A stretch of DNA of 64,000 nt. Origin: Buchnera aphidicola (Aphis nasturtii). GTDB lineage: Bacteria; Pseudomonadota; Gammaproteobacteria; Enterobacterales; Enterobacteriaceae. The stretch spans positions 335,448 through 399,447 of the forward strand of contig NZ_CP034888.1 in assembly GCF_005083345.1 (NCBI RefSeq), written 5' to 3'. Positions within the stretch are counted from its first letter, which is position 1; every line of letters begins with the position of its first letter. A program made the position numbers and the translations under genes. A model generated the notes under the pieces. It was not told the DNA's origin. It searched no databases and worked only from the letters and a program-made list of their open reading frames with translations. Positions 10,051 to 19,949 of this stretch are shown here, one piece after another.

Positions 10051-11811
10051 ATGCGTACTAAATATTGTGGAAATATTAAAATAATTGATTTACATAAATC
10101 CGTAATTATATCCGGTTGGGTAAACAAAATAAGAAATTTTGGTCAATTTATTTTTGTAGACATGAGAGATTGTACAGGTATTATTCAAGTTATTTTTGAA
10201 TTAAATAATCAATTTGTCTTTAAAAAAGCATTAAGTTTGAAAAATGAATCATGCATTCAAATTAAAGGAATTGTAAAAGAAAGAAACGTTAAAAATAAAA
10301 ATCCCAAATTAAATACCGGAGAAATAGAAATATTAGCTCAAGAAATAAATATTTTTAATATTTCGGATCCTATTCCATTAGATTATTTAAATAATAATAG
10401 TGATGATTTAAGATTAAAATATCGTTATTTAGACCTTCGAAAATTTACTTTAATTGAGAATTTAAAAATTAGAAACAAAGTTACTTATTTAATAAGAAAT
10501 TTCATGACAAAAAGACATTTCTTAGATATTGAAACACCAGTTTTAACCAAATCTACTCCTGAAGGCGCTAGAGATTATCTAGTTCCTAGTCGAAACTATC
10601 CAGGAAAATTTTATGCTTTACCACAATCACCGCAATTATTTAAACAATTATTAATGATTTCTGGAATTGATAAGTATTATCAAATAGTTAAATGTTTTCG
10701 TGATGAAGATCTAAGATCTGATCGACAACCTGAATTTACACAAATTGATATTGAAGCTTCATTTATGAATAGTAAAAAAATTCGTAATATTATAGAGCAA
10801 TTAATAAAAAAAATTTGGTTAAAAATATTAAAATATAATTTAAATAAATTTCCTACAATATCTTTTAATGAAGCAATAAAGCGCTATGGATCAGATAAAC
10901 CCGATTTACGTAACCCCATAGAAATAATTGATATATTGAATATTTTGAATAAAAAAAAATATTTTGATTTTTTTAAAATTAATTCATCAAAAAAAAATAG
11001 AATCGCTTTATTATGCTTTCCTGAAGGTGAAAAAATAAGTCGGAAAAAAATTGAAAAATATTGCAATTATGTCAACCAATTTGGTGCAAAAAATTTATTT
11101 TATATAAAAATTAAAAAATATGAAATGGGATTAGAAGGTATTCAAAGCTCGATAAAAAGCATTTTAAATGAAATAATTTTAAATAAAATTGTGAAAAAAA
11201 CAGGAGCTAAAAATGGAGATATTTTATTCATCGTAGCTGATATAGAAGAAGTTGTAAATAAATCTCTCGGTATGTTACGTATAAAACTAGGAAATGATTT
11301 TCAAATCTGTAAAAAAAATGTTTGGAAGCCATTATGGGTAATACATTTTCCTATGTTTAAAAAAGATAACTTTGGAAACTTTTCCTCTGTTCACCATCCT
11401 TTTACTGCATTTAAAAAAAATCACGAAAATAAAATTTTTAATGATTTAGAACATGCTATGTCAGATAGTTATGATTTAGTAATTAATGGGTATGAAATTG
11501 GTGGTGGTTCAGTTAGAATTCATAATGCTAAAACACAAAAAAACATTTTTAATGTTATTGGATTAAATAAAAAAGATCAAGAAGAAAAATTTGGGTTCTT
11601 AATAGAAGCATTAAAATATGGAGCTCCACCTCATGCAGGAATAGCTTTAGGATTAGACAGAATAGTCATGCTATTAAGACAAACAAATAATATTCGAGAT
11701 GTTATTGCTTTTCCTAAAACAACATCTGCTTCATGTCTTATGACTAAAGCTCCGAGTCGAATAGAAAATAAAGATTTAAATGATTTAGGTATAAAGATCT
11801 CTCAAGAATAA
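10051..11811 (+). CDS. aspS: Aspartyl-tRNA synthetase
   Basis: A class IIb synthetase of bacterial type, 586 residues against 590 in E. coli. It has an N-terminal OB-fold anticodon-binding domain (about 1-105, with GWVNKIRNFGQFIFVDMRD), the class II catalytic core with motif 2 (CFRDEDLRSDRQPEFTQID), the bacterial GAD insertion (about 290-420), and motif 3 (GIALGLDRIVMLL) near the C-terminus. The GAD insertion is the least conserved and most Lys/Ile-rich part. It ends five bases before the convergent znuB stop. Confidence 0.97.
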   Translation: MRTKYCGNIKIIDLHKSVIISGWVNKIRNFGQFIFVDMRDCTGIIQVIFELNNQFVFKKALSLKNESCIQIKGIVKERNVKNKNPKLNTGEIEILAQEINIFNISDPIPLDYLNNNSDDLRLKYRYLDLRKFTLIENLKIRNKVTYLIRNFMTKRHFLDIETPVLTKSTPEGARDYLVPSRNYPGKFYALPQSPQLFKQLLMISGIDKYYQIVKCFRDEDLRSDRQPEFTQIDIEASFMNSKKIRNIIEQLIKKIWLKILKYNLNKFPTISFNEAIKRYGSDKPDLRNPIEIIDILNILNKKKYFDFFKINSSKKNRIALLCFPEGEKISRKKIEKYCNYVNQFGAKNLFYIKIKKYEMGLEGIQSSIKSILNEIILNKIVKKTGAKNGDILFIVADIEEVVNKSLGMLRIKLGNDFQICKKNVWKPLWVIHFPMFKKDNFGNFSSVHHPFTAFKKNHENKIFNDLEHAMSDSYDLVINGYEIGGGSVRIHNAKTQKNIFNVIGLNKKDQEEKFGFLIEALKYGAPPHAGIALGLDRIVMLLRQTNNIRDVIAFPKTTSASCLMTKAPSRIENKDLNDLGIKISQE

Positions 11812-11816
11812 AAATA

Positions 11817-12614
11817 TTATAATTTTTTATAAAAAAAATTTTTTATAGTGCTTGATAAATAAAGAAAAGAAGAAAATAACACAATAGATGGACTTGTCGG
11901 AATATTAAAAAATATAGATAAAACTATTCCTCCTGTAATAGAAATAATACTAACTATAATTCCAATAATCACCATTTTTTCTGGAGAATTAGAAAAATAT
12001 TGCGCAGTAGCAGGGGGGATAACTAATAAAGAAGTTATTAATAAAGCTCCTACGAATTTAATTGCAATAGAAATAGTTAAAGCAGTCGTTAACATTAAAG
12101 TTAAACGTATATAAAAAAGATTAATACCATCAATTTGAGCCAATTCGGGATTAATTGTTACTAATAAAATTGAATTCCAACGAATAATTAAAACAATTAA
12201 AACTGTTAAACTTCCTAAAAAAATAACAAATAAGTCAGATATTTGCATGGACAATAAATCACCAAACAAATAATTATTAAAATTTATTTGTTTTGAATTA
12301 GAAACAAAACTAATCAATACCATACCTAAAGATAGTGAACTATGTGATATTATCGTTAATATAGTTTCTAACGAAATTGGTAATATTTTTTCTAAAAAAG
12401 CTAAAAAAATAGCAAGTAAACTCACAAAACCTAGAATAATATAAAATGAATTCGTTTGTAATATTATAGACATCGCTAATCCAAGTAAAGATGAATGCGA
12501 TAATGTGTCACCAAAAGATGACATACGACGCCAAACTATAAAAGAACCTAAAGGCCCTGTGGCAAAAGAAAGAAATACTCCAGACAACCATCCAGGGAAA
12601 ATTAATGCAAACAT
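11817..12614 (-). CDS. znuB: Zinc ABC transporter permease ZnuB
   Basis: This is the membrane subunit of the high-affinity zinc importer. The 265 residues form seven to eight hydrophobic helices, and FPGWLSGVFLSFATGPLGSF, RRMSSFGDTLSHSSLLG and KFVGALLITSLLVIPPATA match ZnuB. It lies 34 bases after znuC on the same strand. The periplasmic binding protein gene znuA, which in E. coli lies on the other side of znuC, is not present here. Confidence 0.95.
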   Translation of the reverse strand: MFALIFPGWLSGVFLSFATGPLGSFIVWRRMSSFGDTLSHSSLLGLAMSIILQTNSFYIILGFVSLLAIFLAFLEKILPISLETILTIISHSSLSLGMVLISFVSNSKQINFNNYLFGDLLSMQISDLFVIFLGSLTVLIVLIIRWNSILLVTINPELAQIDGINLFYIRLTLMLTTALTISIAIKFVGALLITSLLVIPPATAQYFSNSPEKMVIIGIIVSIISITGGIVLSIFFNIPTSPSIVLFSSFLYLSSTIKNFFYKKL

Positions 12615-12648
12615 AATGTAAAATACTCTAAAATTTTATTTAATAACT

Positions 12649-13365
12649 TTAATATTGATGAATATGATCATGATTATGATGATAAATTGCTATTTCTTGA
12701 ATTCGTTCTAAACCAAATATTGAAATAAATTCTAAATTTTTGAATACTGTTTTAGGACTACCAGAACAACAAATATGTTTGTTTAAACAAATGACATGAT
12801 CAGTTCGGGCCATAACAAAATTTAAATCATGAGACACTATTAAGATAGTACAATTTAATTCATCGCGTATAGAATGAATTAAATTATATAAATCTAGTTG
12901 ACCCATTACATCTACTCCTTGTATTGGTTCGTCTAAAACAAGTAAATTAGGATTATTTAATAAAGCTCTAGCTAATAAAACACGCTGCATTTCTCCACCA
13001 GATAATGTTTGCAATGAAAGCTGTCTAAGTGATTCTGCTTTTACGCGTTTTAATATTTTTAAAATATTTGTGGTTTTTTTTCGACAAGACAACTTCATAA
13101 ATCGTTCAACTGTAATAGGCAATAAATTATTAAGATATAATTTTTGAGGTACATAACCAATAGAGATATATGGAGAACGTAAGACTATTCCTGAATTAGG
13201 TTTTATTAATCCTAAAATAACACGTATTAAAGTAGACTTACCAGCTCCATTAGGACCAATTAATGTAATTATACGGTTGGCATTTAAAGATAATGATATA
13301 TTATGAAGAATAGGTCGATCAGAAAAATTAACATATATATTTTTTAAAACGATAAATTCTAACAT
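12649..13365 (-). CDS. znuC: Zinc ABC transporter ATP-binding protein ZnuC
   Basis: The ATPase of the zinc importer, 238 residues. Walker A GPNGAGKST lies near residue 38, the signature LSGGEMQR near 121, Walker B LLVLDEP follows, and the switch histidine is in IVSHD. The C-terminus is histidine-rich (HHNHDHIH), as in other ZnuC proteins, and may bind zinc. It is paired with znuB. Confidence 0.96.
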   Translation of the reverse strand: MLEFIVLKNIYVNFSDRPILHNISLSLNANRIITLIGPNGAGKSTLIRVILGLIKPNSGIVLRSPYISIGYVPQKLYLNNLLPITVERFMKLSCRKKTTNILKILKRVKAESLRQLSLQTLSGGEMQRVLLARALLNNPNLLVLDEPIQGVDVMGQLDLYNLIHSIRDELNCTILIVSHDLNFVMARTDHVICLNKHICCSGSPKTVFKNLEFISIFGLERIQEIAIYHHNHDHIHQY

Positions 13366-13792
13366 AATAAAATAAGCTTTTATATTATATTGTAATTTTT
13401 TATATTATAAAATATTTTTTTATAAATGAACATAATTTTTATTTTAAAAATAAAAAATTAAAAAATTCGTAATGTATATTTATAATTATAAACTTATACT
13501 TCAATATGATTTAAAGATATAATAATTTTAATCAAAAAATCATAAATAATTTATCAAATTGCATATAAAGTTGATATAATACTTCAAGTATATCTTTAAA
13601 AAAATTTTAAAAATTAAATAAATTTTATTTTTGATAAAATATGAAACAGAATAATAAAAGAAAAATTAAATATTTTGTTATTTTTGAGATATTTATATTA
13701 TTATATCTGTATTATTTAGTTATATTTTGAAATTTATTAAAATTTTCTAATCAACATATCATCTAATCAAAATTATTTAAGGAATTCAAGCA
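13366..13792. other. 427-base AT-rich spacer between znuC and mepM
   Basis: In E. coli the znuA gene lies between znuC and mepM. I see no readable znuA remnant in either direction. The spacer has a 12-bp inverted repeat, TTTAAAGATATA (13510-13521) and TATATCTTTAAA (13589-13600), and the palindrome ACTTCAAGT. It must hold the divergent promoters of znuCB and mepM. I do not recognise a Zur operator. Confidence 0.5.
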
Positions 13793-14872
13793 GTGCGGTA
13801 TATTTATAAAAAAATTTTTTTATATTTAAATGATTTAAATTTAAATTATATATTTAATTTTTATAATATATTTACATTTTTTATAAAAACTATCATTATT
13901 TCTTTAATTTTATTAGGTTTTAGTATTATACCAAAAGAAAAAAAAATATTTTTTAATCAATGTTTTAATCTTATAAAAAACAATCAACTAATAAATAATT
14001 CGCAAGAAAATATTATATTAAAAAAAAATAAAAAAATTAATGCTCAATGTAATAAAGACTCGAAAATCATTAAAAATGAATCTAATTTAATGCCATATTT
14101 ACCAAATAATACATTTTTTAAAAAAATAATTTATATTAAAAAAAATTCTAATTTTTTTCAAAGCGCACTTGAATCAGGATTAAATTTTTCTGATATTCAA
14201 ACTGTTATTAAGGCTATAGAATGGCAAATAAGTTTTCGTAAAATAAATGCTAATAGTATATTTAATTTAATTTTTTTAAAAACAAAAAAAAATTTAAATA
14301 TATTAGAAGCTATAAAATTAAATAACATAGGAAAAACATACTATGCTATACGAGCAATTAATGGAAACTTTTATGATATCAATGGTTGTAATAAATCAAC
14401 TATGGTGATGAATTTTTCATTTTTAAAAAAATATCGAGTATCTTCTTCCTTTAATTTACATCGTATTCACCCAATTACACATCGTATAAGTCGTCATTTG
14501 GGAATTGATTTAGCAATGCCCAAGGGAACTTTAGTGCTAGCTACTAGTAATGGTAAAATAATAAAAACGGGATTTAATCAAATCGCAGGTTTTTATATAG
14601 TTTTAAAAAATTTAAACCAATATATAACTAAATATATGCATCTTAAAAAAATATTAGTTCAAGTAGGTCAGGACATTAAAATAAACCAAAAAATTGCGTT
14701 ATCTGGAAATTCTGGAAGAACAACTGGACCACATTTACACTATGAAATATGGATTAAAAAACATGCGATTAATCCAATATATGCTCGATCTAATTTTATA
14801 GAACCACTGACACACAAAGAATTAATTTCATATTTGAAAATGTCTAAAATAATTTTATCAAAATTAAAATAA
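13793..14872 (+). CDS. mepM: Murein DD-endopeptidase MepM (YebA), shortened N-terminal part
   Basis: An M23 zinc peptidase that cuts peptidoglycan cross-links for wall growth. The 359 residues compare with 440 in E. coli. One N-terminal membrane segment (about residues 25-45) is followed by a shortened region in which no LysM domain is obvious. The catalytic domain (about 215-350) has the zinc ligands in HLGIDLAMP and in PHLHYEIW. The start is GTG with AAGGA 10 bases upstream. It is convergent with pykA. Confidence 0.93.
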   Translation: MRYIYKKIFLYLNDLNLNYIFNFYNIFTFFIKTIIISLILLGFSIIPKEKKIFFNQCFNLIKNNQLINNSQENIILKKNKKINAQCNKDSKIIKNESNLMPYLPNNTFFKKIIYIKKNSNFFQSALESGLNFSDIQTVIKAIEWQISFRKINANSIFNLIFLKTKKNLNILEAIKLNNIGKTYYAIRAINGNFYDINGCNKSTMVMNFSFLKKYRVSSSFNLHRIHPITHRISRHLGIDLAMPKGTLVLATSNGKIIKTGFNQIAGFYIVLKNLNQYITKYMHLKKILVQVGQDIKINQKIALSGNSGRTTGPHLHYEIWIKKHAINPIYARSNFIEPLTHKELISYLKMSKIILSKLK

Positions 14873-14925
14873 TATTTTAACATACTTATATTAAATACTG
14901 ATATTTAATCAATGTAGATTAAAAA

Positions 14926-16371
14926 TTAATAGATAACCTTCAAAATTCTGGTGGTATTTGTTTTTCCTGTTTTTCCCATAATGTCTCCTTGCGTTACAAT
15001 TACTAAATCATTATTAAATAAAAAACCTCTTTTACATAACAATAATATAGCTTCATTAGCAGCCTCAACTCCATCATGTTGGCTATTGAAATAAATAGGT
15101 ACTACACCTCTATATAAAGTTGATAAATTTAACGTTTTTTTGTGTTTTGATAAAGCAAAAATAGGAAGTCCAGATGTAATACGAGAAGTCATTAAAGCAG
15201 TCTTACCAGATTCTGTCATAGTAATAATCGCTGTAATGCCATTTAAATGATTTGCTGCGTACATAGTTGACATAGCAATTGCTTCTTCTATATCATTAAA
15301 TTTTATATTAATACGATGTCTAGAAACATTAATACTAGGTATTTTTTCCGCGCCCATGCAAACTTTTGCCATATTTAAAACAGTTTCTGACGGATATTTA
15401 CCAGACGCAGTTTCAGCGGACAACATAACTGCATCACTTCCATCTAATACAGCATTTGCAACATCCATTACCTCTGCTCGAGTAGGTGATGGATTTAAAA
15501 TCATAGATTCCATCATTTGCGTTGCAGTAATAACTACTTTATTTAATTTTCTAGCGCTTCTAATTAAATTTTTTTGAATACCTACTAGCTCTGCATCTCC
15601 AATTTCTACTCCTAAATCTCCTCTAGCAATCATAATAGCATCGGAAGATAATATTATATCTTCTATTGCGTTTTGACTACTTACAGCTTCTGCACGCTCT
15701 ATTTTTGCTATAATTTTAGCTTTACTACCAGATTGATTTAATAAATATCTTGCTTTTTTCAGATCTTTTCCACATCTAGGAAAAGATACAGCTAAATAAT
15801 CTACATCTATTGTAGAAGCAAGTATAATATCCTTTCTATCTTTTTCCGTTAAAGCATGCGCTGATAATCCTCCACCTAATTTATTAATACCTTTGTTATT
15901 TGATAAAATACCTCCTATAATAACTTGAGTATATATTTCTAAATCTGTAACTTTTAACACTTTTAGTTGTATTTTACCATCATCTAAAAGTAAGATATCA
16001 TTAATATTTAAATCGTATGGTAATCTTTTGTAATCAATTCCTACTCTTTCTTGGTTGCCATCAGTGTCTTGTAAACTTGCATCTAATATAAAAATTTCAT
16101 TTTTCTGAAGTAAAACACTATTTGTTTTAAATTTAGAAATTCTAATTTTAGGTCCTTGTAAATCACCAAGTAAAGCAATATTACAATTTAAATCTAGCAT
16201 TATTTCTCTTGCTTTTTTAGCTCTGTTTATATGTTCGTTAGGATAACCATGAGAAAAATTTAAGCGAAGAACATTTGCTCCGGATTCAATAATTTTTTTA
16301 AGATTATCACCTTTATCTGTAGAAGGACCTAAAGTAGCAACAATTTTAGTTCTTCTTAAACGAGTCAACAT
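14926..16371 (-). CDS. pykA: Pyruvate kinase II
   Basis: It makes pyruvate and ATP from PEP, the last glycolytic step. The 481 residues match E. coli PykA (480) rather than Pyk[17 protein letters not shown] at the start, [25 protein letters not shown] (catalytic lysine), [22 protein letters not shown] and [12 protein letters not shown] are all intact. It is divergent from zwf. The E. coli regulator hexR, normally between them, is missing. Confidence 0.97.
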   Translation of the reverse strand: MLTRLRRTKIVATLGPSTDKGDNLKKIIESGANVLRLNFSHGYPNEHINRAKKAREIMLDLNCNIALLGDLQGPKIRISKFKTNSVLLQKNEIFILDASLQDTDGNQERVGIDYKRLPYDLNINDILLLDDGKIQLKVLKVTDLEIYTQVIIGGILSNNKGINKLGGGLSAHALTEKDRKDIILASTIDVDYLAVSFPRCGKDLKKARYLLNQSGSKAKIIAKIERAEAVSSQNAIEDIILSSDAIMIARGDLGVEIGDAELVGIQKNLIRSARKLNKVVITATQMMESMILNPSPTRAEVMDVANAVLDGSDAVMLSAETASGKYPSETVLNMAKVCMGAEKIPSINVSRHRINIKFNDIEEAIAMSTMYAANHLNGITAIITMTESGKTALMTSRITSGLPIFALSKHKKTLNLSTLYRGVVPIYFNSQHDGVEAANEAILLLCKRGFLFNNDLVIVTQGDIMGKTGKTNTTRILKVIY

Positions 16372-16651
16372 AAATACCTCTAATAATTTATTTTATTATA
16401 ATGTAATTAATTATCTTTTATTTTAAAAGCTACTCTAAAATACAATATAAATAGCATCAAATATTTATTTATATTTATTTATTTAGTAAAATTAATGAAA
16501 AATTTTATATTTAATAATCATGATAGCTGATATCAAATAAAAAATCTTAAACAAATTTATTTTAATACATAATTATTTTTAAAAATAGTTTATTAATTGT
16601 TTTACATTTTTAAAAAATATAAAATATTATATTCTAAAAAAGAGAAAATTT

Positions 16652-18121
16652 ATGATAAAAATCACTCAAGCTTGCGATTTAGTTATTTTTGGAACTAAAG
16701 GAGATTTAGCTCAAAGAAAATTATTACCTGCTTTATATAAATTAGAAATATTAAACAAAATACATCCTAATACGCGTATTATTGGAGCAGGTCGTGCTGA
16801 TTGGACTCAAGATGAATATATAAAAATAGTAAAAACAGCTATTAAAAAATTTTCAAAAGAAAATATAGATGAAAATACTTGGAATAAATTGAGTTCACGT
16901 TTACATTTTTGTAACATTGATGTTTTTAAAGAAGTGTTTTTTAAAAAACTAAAAAAAATATTACATCAAACAAAAAATACAATTATTTATTATTGCGCTG
17001 TGCCTCCAAGTGCATTTAATGCCATTTTTCAAGGATTAGGAAAAGTTAATTTAAATTCATTTCCTTCAAGGATAATAATAGAAAAACCATTAGGTGTATG
17101 CTTAAAAACATGTAAAAAAATTAACGATCAAATATCTAAGTATTTTTTAGAATCACAAATTTTTAGAATTGATCATTACTTAGGAAAAGAATCAATATTA
17201 AATTTACTTTCTCTACGATTTGCGAATGCATTATTTTTTAATAATTGGAATAATAAAATTATTGATCATATTCAAATTACTGTATCTGAAGAAATAGGTA
17301 TTGAAAACAGGTGGAACTATTTTGACGATATGGGACAAACAAAAGATATGGTCCAGAACCATCTTTTACAAATATTAACTATTATTGCAATGGATCAACC
17401 AAAAGATATTTCATCTAAACATATTCAAAATGAAAAAATTAAAATTTTACGAGCATTAAAAAATATTAATATAGAAAACATAAATACAAAAACTGTTCGA
17501 GGTCAATATACTGAAGGTAATATTCATGGGAAAAAAGTGCCTTCATATTTAGAAGAAAACGGAGCAAATTCAATTAGTCAAACTGAAACATATGTATGTA
17601 TTAAAGTTGATCTAAAAAATGATCAATGGTTTGGTGTACCTTTTTATTTAAGAACTGGTAAAAGATTAGCGCAGAAATATTCAGAAATAGTAATTGTTTT
17701 TAAAAAAATACCAATCAATCTATTTAAAGATTATAATCATAATTTATCTCAAAATAAATTAATTATACGATTAGATCCTAATGAAAATATTCAAATAGAT
17801 TTTTTAAAAAAACTATCAGGATTAAATGAAATATATCAATTAAAAAATGAAACAATGCAATCAAATTTGTCGATAGAAAAGCAACACCATCAAATTGATG
17901 CTTATGAGCGACTTTTATTAGAAGTAATGAAAGGAGCGCAATCTTTATTTGTATGTCGCGAAGAAATAGAAGAATCATGGAAATGGATTGATCCTATTAT
18001 AAATGCTTGGAAAAATAATAAAAAAAACACTCTTCAATTATATGCTGCAGGCACATGGGGGCCAAAACATGCAGATGAAATGATTATGAAAGATGGAAGA
18101 AATTGGCATAAATTTCGTTAA
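16652..18121 (+). CDS. zwf: Glucose-6-phosphate 1-dehydrogenase
   Basis: It oxidises glucose 6-phosphate with NADP, entering the pentose phosphate pathway and making NADPH. The 489 residues include the N-terminal Rossmann motif GTKGDLAQRKL (near residue 14), EKPLG, and the catalytic RIDHYLGKE near residue 174. The C-terminus ends WGPKHADEMI as in enteric Zwf. The 280-base spacer upstream is AT-rich, with a possible TTTACA/TATTAT promoter pair about 40 bases before the start. Confidence 0.97.
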   Translation: MIKITQACDLVIFGTKGDLAQRKLLPALYKLEILNKIHPNTRIIGAGRADWTQDEYIKIVKTAIKKFSKENIDENTWNKLSSRLHFCNIDVFKEVFFKKLKKILHQTKNTIIYYCAVPPSAFNAIFQGLGKVNLNSFPSRIIIEKPLGVCLKTCKKINDQISKYFLESQIFRIDHYLGKESILNLLSLRFANALFFNNWNNKIIDHIQITVSEEIGIENRWNYFDDMGQTKDMVQNHLLQILTIIAMDQPKDISSKHIQNEKIKILRALKNINIENINTKTVRGQYTEGNIHGKKVPSYLEENGANSISQTETYVCIKVDLKNDQWFGVPFYLRTGKRLAQKYSEIVIVFKKIPINLFKDYNHNLSQNKLIIRLDPNENIQIDFLKKLSGLNEIYQLKNETMQSNLSIEKQHHQIDAYERLLLEVMKGAQSLFVCREEIEESWKWIDPIINAWKNNKKNTLQLYAAGTWGPKHADEMIMKDGRNWHKFR

Positions 18122-18142
18122 AATATAATTAATTCATTTATC

Positions 18143-18171
18143 TTGACTTTTTTGAAAAGAATATGTTAAAT
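18143..18171 (+). promoter_or_regulatory. Candidate promoter of htpX
   Basis: TTGACT (18143-18148) and TTAAAT (18166-18171) are separated by 17 bases, a good sigma-70-type pair about 105 bases upstream of htpX. E. coli htpX is stress-induced; I see no clear heat-shock or CpxR element here. Confidence 0.45.
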
Positions 18172-18278
18172 TAAAAATATTTTTACATATTTAATTTAAA
18201 ATTAAATTTTTATATAACTATTATTTAAAAATTAATTTCAAAATACTATTTTTCCTGGATTGAGGAAGATAATATCTT

Positions 18279-19154
18279 ATGATACGTATTATTCTTTTCT
18301 TATTAACTAACTTAGCAGTTACATCAATATTTTCTTTAATTCTTGCGTTAACAGGAATTGCTTCGGATAGTATTTATGGTATATTTATTATGTCCAGTTT
18401 ATTTGGTTTTAGTGGATCTATTGTATCACTTCTTATATCTAAATGGATTGCATTGCGTTCAGTCAATGGAAGAATAATCAGATCTGCTAGTAATGATACA
18501 GAACAATGGCTAATTAAAACTGTGCGTAAACAATCAATTCAGAAAGGAATAAAAATACCTCAAATTGCAACATACGATGCTATAGATATTAATGCGTTTG
18601 CAACAGGTCCTCGACGTAACTCAGCATTAATTGCAGTATCGTCAGGACTACTAGAAAAAATGACTCGCGATGAAGCAGAAGCAGTTATTGGTCATGAAAT
18701 TAGTCATATTGCTAATGGAGATATGATTACAATGAGTTTAATACAAGGAGTGGTAAATACTTTTGTTATTTTTATATCTCGTATTATTTCACAAATATTG
18801 AATAGTGTACTATCAAGTAATAACGATGAAAACAACACGAATGAAAAAAATTCATTTGTTTTTTTTATAATTTCAACAATATTAGAAATAACATTTGGAA
18901 TGTTTGCAACTATTATCACTATGTGGTTCTCGAGGCATCGAGAATTTTACGCTGATGCTAGTTCTGCTAAACTAGTTGGTCGCGAAAAAATGATTTCTGC
19001 ATTAAATAGATTAAAATCAAGTTATGAACCACAAGAATCTGAGAGTATTATTGCTCTTTGTATTAACGGGAAGTCTAAATCAGTAAAATTATTCGCATCT
19101 CATCCTTCTTTAGATAAGAGAATACAAGCTTTGAAGAGCGGAAAATATATGTAA
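18279..19154 (+). CDS. htpX: Protease HtpX
   Basis: An inner-membrane zinc metalloprotease of family M48 that degrades damaged membrane proteins. The 291 residues compare with 293 in E. coli. There are two N-terminal membrane helices (about 4-26 and 34-56), the zinc motif HEISH near residue 140 followed by two more hydrophobic segments, and the third ligand region [18 protein letters not shown] lies about 10 bases before the ATG. The gene ends in a strong hairpin. Confidence 0.97.
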   Translation: MIRIILFLLTNLAVTSIFSLILALTGIASDSIYGIFIMSSLFGFSGSIVSLLISKWIALRSVNGRIIRSASNDTEQWLIKTVRKQSIQKGIKIPQIATYDAIDINAFATGPRRNSALIAVSSGLLEKMTRDEAEAVIGHEISHIANGDMITMSLIQGVVNTFVIFISRIISQILNSVLSSNNDENNTNEKNSFVFFIISTILEITFGMFATIITMWFSRHREFYADASSAKLVGREKMISALNRLKSSYEPQESESIIALCINGKSKSVKLFASHPSLDKRIQALKSGKYM

Positions 19155-19169
19155 AAAAATCGCAAAAAA

Positions 19170-19203
19170 TTTCTCTTAGTAGAAGTATATCTATTAAGAG
19201 AAA
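19170..19203 (+). terminator. Hairpin terminator of htpX
   Basis: A 14-bp stem with one G-U pair, TTTCTCTTAGTAGA (19170-19183) and TCTATTAAGAGAAA (19190-19203), with a six-base loop starts 16 bases after the htpX stop. It separates htpX from the cspC unit. Confidence 0.7.
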
Positions 19204-19244
19204 ATATTAAAATAAAAATTATTTTTTATTAAATTCTTTTAAGC

Positions 19245-19273
19245 TTGTTTTTTTATATAAAAACGTTTATAAT
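19245..19273 (+). promoter_or_regulatory. Candidate promoter of the yobF relic-cspC unit
   Basis: TTGTTT (19245-19250) and TATAAT (19268-19273) with an exact 17-base spacer. Transcription from here would give a leader of about 175 bases before cspC, which includes the yobF relic. Confidence 0.55.
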
Positions 19274-19314
19274 CGTTATAAAAATTATAGTTGAAAAAAG
19301 CAACAATTCTGTTT

Positions 19315-19419
19315 ATGCATGGAATTTTAAAATTAAACAATTTTAGAGTAGAAGACGTTAAAAACTTTTCTTAAAAATCTTAAATTCATGTTTTACACAG
19401 TAATGTTTCTAATTTCTGA
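19315..19419 (+). pseudogene. yobF: Relic of the small YobF protein upstream of cspC
   Basis: In E. coli the 47-residue YobF is encoded directly upstream of cspC. Here one frame from ATG 19315 reads [19 protein letters not shown], a stop, KS, a stop, [11 protein letters not shown], then a stop. Against E. coli YobF, as I remember it, MxGI at the start, a VxV..FS stretch, an Ile, and SNVS line up in register with a single two-residue gap. The two in-frame stops (19372 and 19381) make it non-coding beyond 19 residues. The match is short and was done by eye, so position upstream of cspC is an important part of the case. Confidence 0.5.
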
Positions 19420-19456
19420 AAATAATCAAAAAATTAATAATTTTAAAGGAAAAAAG

Positions 19457-19666
19457 ATGAGCAAGATTAAAGGTCAAGTTAAGTGGTTTAACGAATCTAA
19501 AGGTTTTGGTTTTATTACTCCATCAAATGGAAGTAAAGATGTATTTGTGCATTTTTCATCTATTCAAGGAAATGGTTTTAAGACACTATCAGAAGGACAA
19601 CATGTCGAGTTTGAAATTCAAGATGGACAAAAAGGTCCCTCTGCAATTAACGTGTATTCTATATAA
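19457..19666 (+). CDS. cspC: Cold-shock-family protein CspC
   Basis: An RNA-binding, transcription-antiterminating protein of the cold-shock domain family, constitutive in E. coli. The 69 residues equal E. coli CspC, with KGFGFI (RNP1) and DVFVHFS (RNP2) intact. The start is the ATG at 19457 with AAAGGA seven bases upstream. An open frame extends further upstream to 19388 but is not supported by homology. A GC-containing hairpin terminator follows. Confidence 0.97.
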   Translation: MSKIKGQVKWFNESKGFGFITPSNGSKDVFVHFSSIQGNGFKTLSEGQHVEFEIQDGQKGPSAINVYSI

Positions 19667-19689
19667 AAATAAATAAAAGATTTTATAAA

Positions 19690-19720
19690 GACCTCTGTTA
19701 AATACCAGAGGGCTTATTTT
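19690..19720 (+). terminator. Intrinsic terminator of cspC
   Basis: CCTCTG (19692-19697) pairs with CAGAGG (19706-19711) around a TTAAATAC loop, and TTATTTTT follows. It is one of the few GC-richer hairpins in the window. Confidence 0.8.
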
Positions 19721-19949
19721 TAAAAGATAAATTTAAACAACTAAAAACTGTTAAATAATTAGTCATCTATAAAAATTAAGTAAAAATATTTTAACTTCAC
19801 AGATAAATTCTCTCAAAATCTGTTCATTCAAACATATGATTTAGATGTATCTAAATTATTTTTTAATCTTCTCGAAAATAAAATATGTAATATTTATATA
19901 AAATAAATTAAATACTATGCTGTCCTATTTTTTTTACGGAGTTTTGCTG

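Noticed and set aside
13510..13600. Zur operator or znuA relic in the znuC-mepM gap
   Set aside because: The 12-bp inverted repeat is AT-only and does not match the Zur consensus I know, and no frame resembles ZnuA.
16372..16651. hexR relic between pykA and zwf
   Set aside because: HexR lies here in E. coli, but I could read no matching peptide in any frame of this AT-rich spacer.
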